Positions 50,108 to 56,389 of a stretch of DNA of 64,000 nucleotides are shown here, one piece after another. The number at the start of each line of letters is the position of its first letter. The first letter of the stretch is position 1. The position numbers and the translations under genes are program-made. The notes under the pieces were generated by a model. It was not told the origin of the DNA. It saw only the letters and a list, made by a program, of their open reading frames with translations, and searched no databases. The DNA comes from a virus, in the IMG/VR virus record IMGVR_UViG_3300030098_004404, positions 74,543-138,542 of that record. One strand, 5' to 3'.

Positions 50108-50727
50108 TAGTATATCTCTATCTTTGCTACCTTCTTTAATTGCTGGCGTGGATCGTCATTAACAAAACGTTCGCCGCTGTCACAGTCAAAAACCCAATCA
50201 GGTTCTATCCATTCAATTATATCTTTATGACAAGAACATAAAACTACATTCCTGATGTCCTTGCGTCTGATATATTTGCTCAGGGCTACTGACAAACTCT
50301 TTGCTGTTTCCCTGTTGACCTCTGAGGTAAACTCATCCAATATCATACCGTTCCGTAACTTTCTAGCTACAACAGCACGGTACTTTTCGCCATTGCTAAG
50401 GACATGAAAAGGTTTGCATAACGTCGGGACAGAGGCGAGTCCACAAGCAAACAGTTTCTCAATAGCTTCGTCTGGTGTTTCAAAGTGTGAAACGATAGCC
50501 TTATCGTTAAGCCAGAGCGTGCTATTGTCATTGGCTCTGAAGTGATGGTTTAGAATCTGGCTTTTACCGCTTCCACTTGAACCTACAATCATGCCGATGT
50601 TGAAGTCAGCCATAGGCAATTCAAAATCTGGAATGTCGGTTGTGATAGTCCCGTCGAAGTCTAGGTCGAAAGCCTGTGCAACCTTAGAAGTAAAATCGTC
50701 TGGCTCTACGTTGATGCTAATTTTCAT
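50107..50727 (-). CDS. ABC-type ATPase, partner of the GNAT protein
   Basis: 206 residues. Walker A GMIVGSSGSGKSQ, signature-like VLSNGEKYRAVVARKL, Walker B NGMILDEFTSEV and VVLCSCHKDI (H-loop). No transmembrane part. One base overlap with the GNAT gene: together they look like a split COG2401 (ABC ATPase plus acetyltransferase). Confidence 0.75.
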   Translation of the reverse strand: MKISINVEPDDFTSKVAQAFDLDFDGTITTDIPDFELPMADFNIGMIVGSSGSGKSQILNHHFRANDNSTLWLNDKAIVSHFETPDEAIEKLFACGLASVPTLCKPFHVLSNGEKYRAVVARKLRNGMILDEFTSEVNRETAKSLSVALSKYIRRKDIRNVVLCSCHKDIIEWIEPDWVFDCDSGERFVNDDPRQQLKKVAKIEIY

Positions 50728-51152
50728 TGTAGGTAATTTCCCCCCTGTAGTTTATCTAATATGTTTTCCAGTGTCTCTGCTTGAAAGAGATTGGCTGACG
50801 CAAACGCTCTGATTGACTGATCTACTTCTCTCTGATCTTTTGCGACCTGCTCAAATGTGTGCGGAACGTCATCGTCCTCGATAGACTCATCCGAGGTAAT
50901 CATTTCAGATATGGTTGCCCTAACTGGTGGCTTGATCTCCCTACCTTCTATAAGATTTAGTATCTGGATCATAACTTCCGCATTGTATGAGTCTGTAGCG
51001 GCAACGATACCTAAGCTATGGATTTGTTTTGTGTTCCAGTTTACAACCTTCTCTATCTTTGATTCGGTCTGTAGGTCGCTGTAGTATTTACCACCGACAA
51101 ACGAAGCAAAACAGCAAATGAGGGCAAGATTTAGTAGTATGACGTTCTTCAT
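50724..51152 (-). CDS. Exported or membrane-anchored hypothetical protein
   Basis: 142 residues. Signal/anchor MKNVILLNLALICCFASFVGG. Acidic helical remainder (SDESIEDDDVPHTFEQ). Function unknown; overlaps the ATPase start (ATGA). Confidence 0.55.
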   Translation of the reverse strand: MKNVILLNLALICCFASFVGGKYYSDLQTESKIEKVVNWNTKQIHSLGIVAATDSYNAEVMIQILNLIEGREIKPPVRATISEMITSDESIEDDDVPHTFEQVAKDQREVDQSIRAFASANLFQAETLENILDKLQGGNYLQ

Positions 51153-51292
51153 TTTCTTCCTCTTATTTTATTATTTATGGTAACTATTATATTCCAAGCT
51201 ATTGGAATTATTAAAACTAAATCGTTAATACGGAACGATAACTCTATAAAAGTTACCAGAACTAAAATGTTAAACGGTATTGTTGGTATCAT
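51149..51292 (-). CDS. 47-residue membrane protein
   Basis: Two hydrophobic segments (IPTIPFNILVLVTFIELSF and LVLIIPIAWNIIVTI) flank a short polar loop. Start overlaps the UV endonuclease stop (ATGA), stop overlaps the next ATG. Translation likely; function unknown. Confidence 0.55.
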   Translation of the reverse strand: MIPTIPFNILVLVTFIELSFRINDLVLIIPIAWNIIVTINNKIRGRK

Positions 51293-52206
51293 CAGTGTAA
51301 TGCGTACATTGATCTGGCGTTCTTTAGATGTGAAGCACAGGCACGAATAGCTGCGTCCTTAGACTTGAGTTCTATATCCCAGTCGTAGTCGTCGCTACAC
51401 GGGAAGTCTACCGGCATGTCTGCGTGACTGCGTGGATTGGTCTTTTCAGGATGTGACTCACTGTAATGAAACAGTGGCTTGATGTCACCCCAAGTCTCTG
51501 CACACTCTAGGTAAGTGTTCTTGGCTGATGGGTTACACCGGTCATGCAGGTTGTCATATGTGATGGGTAGGTTAAAATACTTGAGTAGGTTATCTACATT
51601 CCAGCAACCTTTGTCCTCGTTCTCTATAACCAGTCGGCTAGTTACAGCTTGACTGCACTGGTTTAAGCGAAACATGAAACGAGTAGCGATCTCAGCGAGA
51701 TCACCCTTTGTGCAGTTGACATGGATGTTCATAGGATTGTAGTAACTACGCTCACAGCCTAGCTGATCCATGACCCAACCATGATGATTTAGCTCTAGGA
51801 TGGTCTTGTCTACTGACGCTTGATTTTCGCTGGCAAGCACGTTGAACTGATCTGGGTGCATAGACAGTCGCACTCCCCAGAAGCTCTTGTTCTCCCACGC
51901 AGTGTCGTTGAGGGTCTGCATGATAGCCTCGTACTGAGGTACGTCTGAGATGTCGTAACCGAACTCAGGGTGAGTCAGTACGGGAAAGAGGTTGCTTGAT
52001 ATACGGTAGCCCCAGCGGTTCTCCCAGCAATGCAGGATAGCAAGCCTTGTGACCTGTACGTTATTAAGCCAGCGTGAGCCTAACTCGTTGAGTGCGTGAG
52101 AGATACTGTGTTGACTGCACAGATCGTTATAACGCTTCCATGTCATAGTCTGGAAAGCGTGGCCTTGTTCTTTGAGTTCGTTACTGATGCAACATAGACT
52201 GTACAT
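51292..52206 (-). CDS. uvsE: UV-damage endonuclease (UvdE/UvsE)
   Basis: 304 residues, family length. GYRISSNLFPVLTHPEFGY, VRLSMHPDQFNVLAS, LVIENEDKGCWNVDNLLKY, ITYDNLHDRCNP and FHYSESHP carry the metal ligands of the TIM-barrel UVDE family. It nicks DNA 5' to UV photoproducts, an excision-repair route for phage DNA. Its base composition is more GC-rich than the adjacent block. Confidence 0.92.
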   Translation of the reverse strand: MYSLCCISNELKEQGHAFQTMTWKRYNDLCSQHSISHALNELGSRWLNNVQVTRLAILHCWENRWGYRISSNLFPVLTHPEFGYDISDVPQYEAIMQTLNDTAWENKSFWGVRLSMHPDQFNVLASENQASVDKTILELNHHGWVMDQLGCERSYYNPMNIHVNCTKGDLAEIATRFMFRLNQCSQAVTSRLVIENEDKGCWNVDNLLKYFNLPITYDNLHDRCNPSAKNTYLECAETWGDIKPLFHYSESHPEKTNPRSHADMPVDFPCSDDYDWDIELKSKDAAIRACASHLKNARSMYALH

Positions 52207-52250
52207 AATATTCTCCTGAAAGTGCTGACTCGCTATGGTTAGTAATTAAG

Positions 52251-52322
52251 TAGCCCGACGAGGAATCGAACCTCGAATTGCGGTTTAGAAGACCGCTGTT
52301 ATATCCGTTTAACTATCAGGCC
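52251..52322 (-). tRNA. tRNA-Arg (UCU)
   Basis: 72 nt cloverleaf: acceptor GGCCUGA/UCGGGCU with G1.U72, anticodon loop CUUCUAA (UCU, reads AGA), T-arm GAGGUUCGAUUCCUC. Followed by ACUU, so CCA is not encoded. Confidence 0.9.
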
Positions 52323-52326
52323 ATAG

Positions 52327-52400
52327 TAGACTCGGAGGGACTTGAACCCCCGACCAAGAAATTATGAGTTTCCTGCTCTGACCAACTGAGCTACGAGTCC
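52327..52400 (-). tRNA. tRNA-Met (CAU)
   Basis: 74 nt: acceptor GGACUCG/CGAGUCU (G1.U72), D-arm with UAGCUCAGUUGGUCAGAGC, anticodon loop CUCAUAA. Elongator Met or lysidine-type Ile (CAU) cannot be separated by eye. No CCA; followed by ACU. Confidence 0.88.
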
Positions 52401-52405
52401 ACAAG

Positions 52406-52477
52406 TAGTACGGGCAAGAATCGAACTTGCGGAGGCGAGTATATAAGACTCACGGAGATAACCAATCCCACCGTACC
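52406..52477 (-). tRNA. tRNA-Ile (UAU)
   Basis: 72 nt: acceptor GGUACGG/CCGUACU (G1.U72), anticodon loop CUUAUAU (UAU, reads AUA), T-arm GCAAGUUCGAUUCUUGC. The anticodon stem has a U.G first pair. Followed by ACUU, no CCA. Confidence 0.75.
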
Positions 52478-52487
52478 ATGTAAATCA

Positions 52488-52516
52488 ATTATAACATACC
52501 TATCGGCATTTGTCAA
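52488..52516 (-). promoter_or_regulatory. tRNA-cluster promoter with CGATA spacer element
   Basis: TTGACA (52516-52511), 17-base spacer AATGCCGATAGGTATGT, TATAAT (52493-52488); start expected just before tRNA-Ile. Serves Ile, Met and Arg tRNAs. Confidence 0.85.
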
Positions 52517-52545
52517 TCGGGTCTTTAGAAAAAATTAAAAGAAAG

Positions 52546-52618
52546 TACCCCGTAGGAGAATTGAACTCCTGTCTTCAGGATGAAAACCTGATGTCCTAGT
52601 CCACTAGACGAACGGGGC
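52546..52618 (-). tRNA. tRNA-Glu (UUC)
   Basis: 73 nt: acceptor GCCCCGU/ACGGGGU (G1.U72), D-arm UCGUCUAGUGGACUAGGACA, anticodon loop UUUUCAU (UUC), T-arm AGGAGUUCAAUUCUCCU. Followed by ACUUU, no CCA. It lies upstream of the tRNA promoter, so is transcribed with the preceding genes. Confidence 0.88.
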
Positions 52619-52637
52619 AACCTAAGACTTTTCAATA

Positions 52638-53048
52638 TCAGAAACTAAATTCTGCCAATGTTATAAAGTCTTGATTGTCGATCTCTCTATGTAGAGGGAA
52701 GATCAACTTATTTGATTCCACTGGCTCACCCAAGTCGATCTCTGGAGGAGTTGTGGGCATTTCTTTCAATCTAGGCGGAGTCCAGAATCCTCTTTCGTAC
52801 CGGAACATTCTAGGCTTAGGCCAGTTGAATCTAGACCTGAATGGAGAAGTAATAATATCTCCTGTTCCTTTGATAATCTTCTTGGTTCCTGCTACAGTCT
52901 TACAGCCTACTTCCTTGAGGTAAAGACCCGTTCCCGTGAGAACGTCACCAACGGTAACTCTCTCAAAGAAGATTGGTTTTCTTTCCTGTGCATCTGCGAT
53001 ATTGATGCTGAACAGGCTAATCACGATTGCTAAAATAAGATGTCTCAT
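52638..53048 (-). CDS. Secreted hypothetical protein
   Basis: 136 residues. Signal peptide MRHLILAIVISLFSINIADA, cleavage expected before QERK. Mature part starts with a beta/amphipathic region (VTVGDVLTGTGLYLKEVG) and is Pro/Arg-rich in the middle. Function unknown. Confidence 0.6.
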   Translation of the reverse strand: MRHLILAIVISLFSINIADAQERKPIFFERVTVGDVLTGTGLYLKEVGCKTVAGTKKIIKGTGDIITSPFRSRFNWPKPRMFRYERGFWTPPRLKEMPTTPPEIDLGEPVESNKLIFPLHREIDNQDFITLAEFSF

Positions 53049-53070
53049 TTTTATTCCTTTGGTAAAAGTG

Positions 53071-53108
53071 TAAAGAAAAGCCGGAGCCGCATCCTAACGA
53101 CCCCGACT
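53071..53108 (-). terminator. Rho-independent terminator after rIIB-like gene
   Basis: AGTCGGGGTCG pairs with CGGCTCCGGCT (11 bp including three G.U) with an eight-base loop, then TTTTCTTT. Lies between rIIB-like (53128) and the secreted protein. Confidence 0.8.
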
Positions 53109-53127
53109 TCGTTCTAACCAACCACGA

Positions 53128-53961
53128 TTAGAAATCTAATTGTTCGTTTTGGTACTCCTCTGTTTCGTAGTAGTCATCGTACTCGTCCTCCATGAACACT
53201 TCTTCTTCCAGTTGCTCACGGGCAATGGCAACTACAGTATACTTGCTGACTCTCATCTTGGAGTAATTACAATCAGTCGGTACGCTAACAATGTCAGCGG
53301 GGTCGAACTTGACAAGCAAAACAACACCATCATTGCCAGCCCAGTCATTGGCGTACTCGTAAGTACCCACATGTAGACCTGCGGCACATCCTTCGTTGCA
53401 GTTGTCGCTGACTTTGCGACGATTCATACTACACTCATCACCGATGTTATTGCGGAACGAGTTGCCAGTGTACTTGTCAACGTGATCGCCAGCAGTAAGA
53501 GGGCGACCGTTATTGTCTTTCCGGTCATCACCCTGATAGATGCTGACTCCCTTGTAGCCAATTAACATTCCGTCATCGGAAATTGGTAGACCTTTGTGAC
53601 TACACCATGTGTAGGATTCTTGAACAGCACGATTGCTGACGTTCTGATAGAGGCGGTCTAGATAGGCAAGCATAGGCTGATGATCCCAGCCGTTCTTGAG
53701 CATATTGATGATACGCTCGGTTGGCTGACTCGCTACCTGCTCGTCCTCGTAATACAGGAACCCGTCACGGAACTCAAAGTTACCTTCTGACCAGTTCTCG
53801 ATGACCGTACCCGTGTTGAAAAGAGTTACAAACTCATTCTCATCTCCAGCCATGACGCACTCGCAAAGCCCATTATATTCTGGGTGAGTGTGGTCATATT
53901 GAAATGGCTGACCGCCAAGTACAACAGTCCAGTGATTGTCGTTTGATTTGATATGTGACAA
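53128..53961 (-). CDS. rIIB-like protein
   Basis: 277 residues from the ATG at 53961 (GCGAGGA upstream; an in-frame extension would run through the promoter). LIGYKGVSIYQ, DVVDKYTG-like HVDKYTGNSF, ECSMNRRKVSDNCNEGCAAGLHVGTYEYA and ADIVSVPTDCNYSKMRVSKY follow the conserved core of T4 rIIB (N..C..GLHV...P.D.V.VP.D). rIIA/rIIB counter RexAB-type exclusion in T4. The C-terminus is strongly acidic (EDEYDDYYETEE). Confidence 0.78.
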   Translation of the reverse strand: MSHIKSNDNHWTVVLGGQPFQYDHTHPEYNGLCECVMAGDENEFVTLFNTGTVIENWSEGNFEFRDGFLYYEDEQVASQPTERIINMLKNGWDHQPMLAYLDRLYQNVSNRAVQESYTWCSHKGLPISDDGMLIGYKGVSIYQGDDRKDNNGRPLTAGDHVDKYTGNSFRNNIGDECSMNRRKVSDNCNEGCAAGLHVGTYEYANDWAGNDGVVLLVKFDPADIVSVPTDCNYSKMRVSKYTVVAIAREQLEEEVFMEDEYDDYYETEEYQNEQLDF

Positions 53962-54010
53962 CATAGTTCTAATCCTCGCTAAAAGTGAAAGTGGTTGATT
54001 CGATACTTTA

Positions 54011-54039
54011 ATTATAATATAGTTATCGTCGTTTGTCAA
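54011..54039 (-). promoter_or_regulatory. rIIB-like gene promoter with CGATA spacer element
   Basis: TTGACA (54039-54034), 17-base spacer AACGACGATAACTATAT, TATAAT (54016-54011). Confidence 0.85.
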
Positions 54040-54047
54040 TAGGTTCT

Positions 54048-54194
54048 TTACAAATTTCTAAAAATATTCCAAACTATCAGTGCGTTACAAATAACTGCTT
54101 GTAATACAATTATAGTTCTAATAAAGGCTACCTTGTCGGCCTCCTTATCTTCTCCTATCTTCTCCCCCAGAGCTTTTGCCCAAAGCCTCCACAT
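54048..54194 (-). CDS. 48-residue membrane protein nested in the next gene's end
   Basis: Reads MWRLWAKALGEKIGEDKEAD followed by a hydrophobic helix (VAFIRTIIVLQAVICNALIV). AAGGAGA lies nine bases upstream of the ATG, a strong ribosome site. It overlaps the 54145 gene by 50 bases in another frame. Confidence 0.5.
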   Translation of the reverse strand: MWRLWAKALGEKIGEDKEADKVAFIRTIIVLQAVICNALIVWNIFRNL

Positions 54195-54378
54195 TGTGTC
54201 CCATCTCCTTTAGTTCTTTAATTGTTACGCCGAAAGCATCTGTAAGTTCTTCGTAAAGGTCAATCATCTGTGTTAGACTGTAAACACCTTCTTGAATGAA
54301 GCACTCGGTCGTTGTGTCTACTATGTCAACAGTAACATACCTACCTTCCCAAACTGTTTTAATATCGTCCATTTTCAT
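54145..54378 (-). CDS. Hypothetical protein
   Basis: 77 residues. Beta/helix pattern (GRYVTVDIVDTTTECFIQEG, SLTQMIDLYEELTDAFG). Start overlaps the previous stop by ATGA. Function unknown. Confidence 0.5.
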   Translation of the reverse strand: MKMDDIKTVWEGRYVTVDIVDTTTECFIQEGVYSLTQMIDLYEELTDAFGVTIKELKEMGHNVEALGKSSGGEDRRR

Positions 54379-54533
54379 CCTTGCTGCTCCACATCATAGT
54401 CCTCGATGGCATAGTCCCAATCTTCTGGTAGTCCTCTGACATCTACACACATGCCACCTTCAATGACTACTGTGATTTCGTGATACCTGTCCACTACCAT
54501 CTCATGCTTGCTTAAAGTTACTGTATTACTCAT
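54375..54533 (-). CDS. 52-residue hypothetical protein
   Basis: MSNTVTLSKHEMVVDRYHEI, acidic C-terminus. Start lies in the ATGAGTAA junction also found at 55187 and 55404. Function unknown. Confidence 0.5.
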   Translation of the reverse strand: MSNTVTLSKHEMVVDRYHEITVVIEGGMCVDVRGLPEDWDYAIEDYDVEQQG

Positions 54534-54681
54534 CTTTCAATACTCCTTCTACGCAGAGAATTTCCCACGCATCATCCATCGCAGATTGTAAATGTTTAGT
54601 ATAATAGTTATCGGGTACATCTTCAAGAACATTAAAGTATAAACTTTCAATTACCTGTAAAAGATATTTGTTATCACTCAT
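54526..54681 (-). CDS. 51-residue hypothetical protein
   Basis: MSDNKYLLQVIESLYFNVLE, then DAWEILCVEG-type helix; the stop (GATGAGTAA) overlaps the next start. Function unknown. Confidence 0.5.
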   Translation of the reverse strand: MSDNKYLLQVIESLYFNVLEDVPDNYYTKHLQSAMDDAWEILCVEGVLKDE

Positions 54682-54979
54682 CGTCATTCTTATGTATTTG
54701 GTAGTCAGTAACTAAATTTGAAATTATTTCTTGCCATTCTGTAATAGTCTTGAAGTCAGACATTAGTTGATCCAAAACAACATCCCATTCCACACCATCG
54801 TTGTATGTTAAGGAAGATTGTGCGATAAAACAAGCAACAGTATAAGAGGTATGCTGGAAAGCGTTTTCATCACGAAACTCGGCATCCCAATCGTGAGAAT
54901 GTTCCTGTGCGTAATGGCAGATTTTTGCACAAGTGTCAACTAGAACTTCTCTTTCTTTTATCAATTCTTTAATTGTCAT
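54674..54979 (-). CDS. Hypothetical protein
   Basis: 101 residues from the ATG at 54979 (GAGGCGAAG upstream; the longer frame overlaps the previous gene). Helical and acidic with conserved-looking His/Cys (CAKICHYAQEHSHDWD). Function unknown. Confidence 0.5.
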   Translation of the reverse strand: MTIKELIKEREVLVDTCAKICHYAQEHSHDWDAEFRDENAFQHTSYTVACFIAQSSLTYNDGVEWDVVLDQLMSDFKTITEWQEIISNLVTDYQIHKNDDE

Positions 54980-55187
54980 CTTCGCCTCTGAATTTCTCGT
55001 TGGTAAAATCTTCTGGTTCGTAACCAAGTTGTTCTAAATTAGCATAGAACATATCGTTATCTTCTAACATGATAGAGTATACGTCATCATATACAAACTG
55101 GGTAAGTTCTTGGAATGACATGCCATTAACAATATAGTCTGCCAAATTCTTAATCATCTCATGTGTTGGTACTGTAGTATTACTCAT
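54969..55187 (-). CDS. Acidic hypothetical protein
   Basis: 72 residues from the ATG at 55187, in an ATGAGTAA stop/start junction. Reads MSNTTVPTHEMIKNLADYI; acidic helical remainder. Function unknown. Confidence 0.5.
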   Translation of the reverse strand: MSNTTVPTHEMIKNLADYIVNGMSFQELTQFVYDDVYSIMLEDNDMFYANLEQLGYEPEDFTNEKFRGEDDN

Positions 55188-55404
55188 CTTCAATCTCCCT
55201 GTTATATGTTTTCCAATCTTCATCGTAAACACCAGTCTCACTATCGAAGATGTTTTCAAAAACTACTACTATATCGCCTTCTAAAATTCGTTGAACAAAC
55301 TTTGCCTTAGCCTGCTCGATAAGAGTTTCTGGATCAGTTCCAATAGGAGCATCAACAGCAACACAACTATCAAGAGTAAAATCATATGATACTTTGTTAC
55401 TCAT
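55180..55404 (-). CDS. Hypothetical protein
   Basis: 74 residues from the ATG at 55404, preceded by AAGGAGATTGAAG. Reads MSNKVSYDFTLDSCVAVDAP with acidic C-terminus. Function unknown. Confidence 0.5.
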   Translation of the reverse strand: MSNKVSYDFTLDSCVAVDAPIGTDPETLIEQAKAKFVQRILEGDIVVVFENIFDSETGVYDEDWKTYNREIEDE

Positions 55405-55415
55405 CTTCAATCTCC

Positions 55416-55787
55416 TTACCACCAGCTAGAGTAAACAACAGTGTAACCTTGTTTGATTGCGGCACGAGCCTCACGGATAAACTCACGGTCTTGCTCGGCG
55501 TAGTGATCGTCAGAGTTTGCACCGAAGAAGAATCCTACTGTCTCTGGTAGTGCTGACTCGTCGAGACTCTGTTCCAGAGCGTCCAAGTCCTCCAGCGTCA
55601 ACTCAAGGTCAACACAGTTGAACGATTCTTCACCACCCTTCTCATGGTAGAGTTCTTCCATCCACCCTTGCAGGTTGGGATGCTTACGCCAGTAGGCTAA
55701 CTCCATGCTATCTTCGTAGTAGGTGTAACCATCTGCGTCTGTTGATGGTTCGCCCTTGCGGGCTGTTGCGTATTGATCTAGTCCCAT
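55416..55787 (-). CDS. Conserved-type phage protein (MGLDQYA family)
   Basis: 123 residues. The start MGLDQYATARKG, then MELAYWRKHPNLQGWMEELY, is a pattern that recurs in small phage proteins of unknown role. Acidic, no membrane part. Own promoter at 55822-55849. Confidence 0.6.
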   Translation of the reverse strand: MGLDQYATARKGEPSTDADGYTYYEDSMELAYWRKHPNLQGWMEELYHEKGGEESFNCVDLELTLEDLDALEQSLDESALPETVGFFFGANSDDHYAEQDREFIREARAAIKQGYTVVYSSWW

Positions 55788-55821
55788 TTTAATTCTCCTG
55801 TGATTGGTTAGTTGTCCTTTT

Positions 55822-55849
55822 ATTATAACATCTATCGGCTAATTGTCAA
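55822..55849 (-). promoter_or_regulatory. Promoter with CGATA spacer element
   Basis: TTGACA (55849-55844), 16-base spacer ATTAGCCGATAGATGT, TATAAT (55827-55822); about 35 bases upstream of the 55416 gene. Confidence 0.8.
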
Positions 55850-55854
55850 GAGGC

Positions 55855-56034
55855 TCAATACATATTTTTCAAATTTTCTTTTGTTTTTTCCAAGTCCTCA
55901 TAGTATTCTAAGACAGCCGGACAGTCATCTGCTGTATCACTGCGATCCAAAACATTTACAATGTAAGTCTCATCTGGGCAGTAAATTCCAAGAATGATTC
56001 CATCCTCGATCTCTACAATAATGTTTTTGTCCAT
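55855..56034 (-). CDS. 59-residue acidic hypothetical protein
   Basis: MDKNIIVEIEDGIILGIYCP..., beta-rich and then a charged helix (EYYEDLEKTKENLKN). GGAGATAAA precedes the ATG. Similar layout to small phage host-modifying proteins; function unknown. Confidence 0.5.
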   Translation of the reverse strand: MDKNIIVEIEDGIILGIYCPDETYIVNVLDRSDTADDCPAVLEYYEDLEKTKENLKNMY

Positions 56035-56035
56035 T

Positions 56036-56389
56036 TTATCTCCTAATTCTTCCTAGTAAATCTTTATGTTTGTCAACAGGTTCTTCGGTCTTATCTACAA
56101 TCATCTGTTCATCGGGATAGTAGAAAACAAAATATGAATGTATGATCTTAGTGTTTGGACAGAACTGCCCCATCTCATATGTTGTTTGCCACACATTAAT
56201 TCTATATCGTTGAATGTTACCCTTCTGCCACAAGAATCCGGCACGAATCTTTGATATATTTTTTAACTTGCTAAAGTTGCACTTCTCCTCCAAGAAGTCT
56301 TTAAGAATGTTATCTGGTATTTGTGGTTTAGGTTTACTCATTTTAGCTGGCTCTGGCGGTTTGCTAATTGGTTTCTTCTTGGTTCTCAC
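56036..56389 (-). CDS. Hypothetical protein (GTG start)
   Basis: 117 residues from GTG, eight bases after GGAGG. Basic Pro/Lys N-terminus (RTKKKPISKPPEPAKMSKP), then an aromatic beta-rich part (IQRYRINVWQTTYEMGQF). Function unknown. Overlaps the rIIA-like end by 26 bases. Confidence 0.55.
   Translation of the reverse strand: MRTKKKPISKPPEPAKMSKPKPQIPDNILKDFLEEKCNFSKLKNISKIRAGFLWQKGNIQRYRINVWQTTYEMGQFCPNTKIIHSYFVFYYPDEQMIVDKTEEPVDKHKDLLGRIRR

Noticed and set aside
53221-53262. About 30 bases similar to 43921-43962 (encoding ...YSK..RVSK.TVV)
   Set aside because: Short, in unrelated genes, no flanking similarity; probably chance plus the GCTGACTC word.
53961-54039. Upstream start of the rIIB-like gene
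   Set aside because: It would begin within the promoter -35; the ATG at 53961 has GAGGA upstream.
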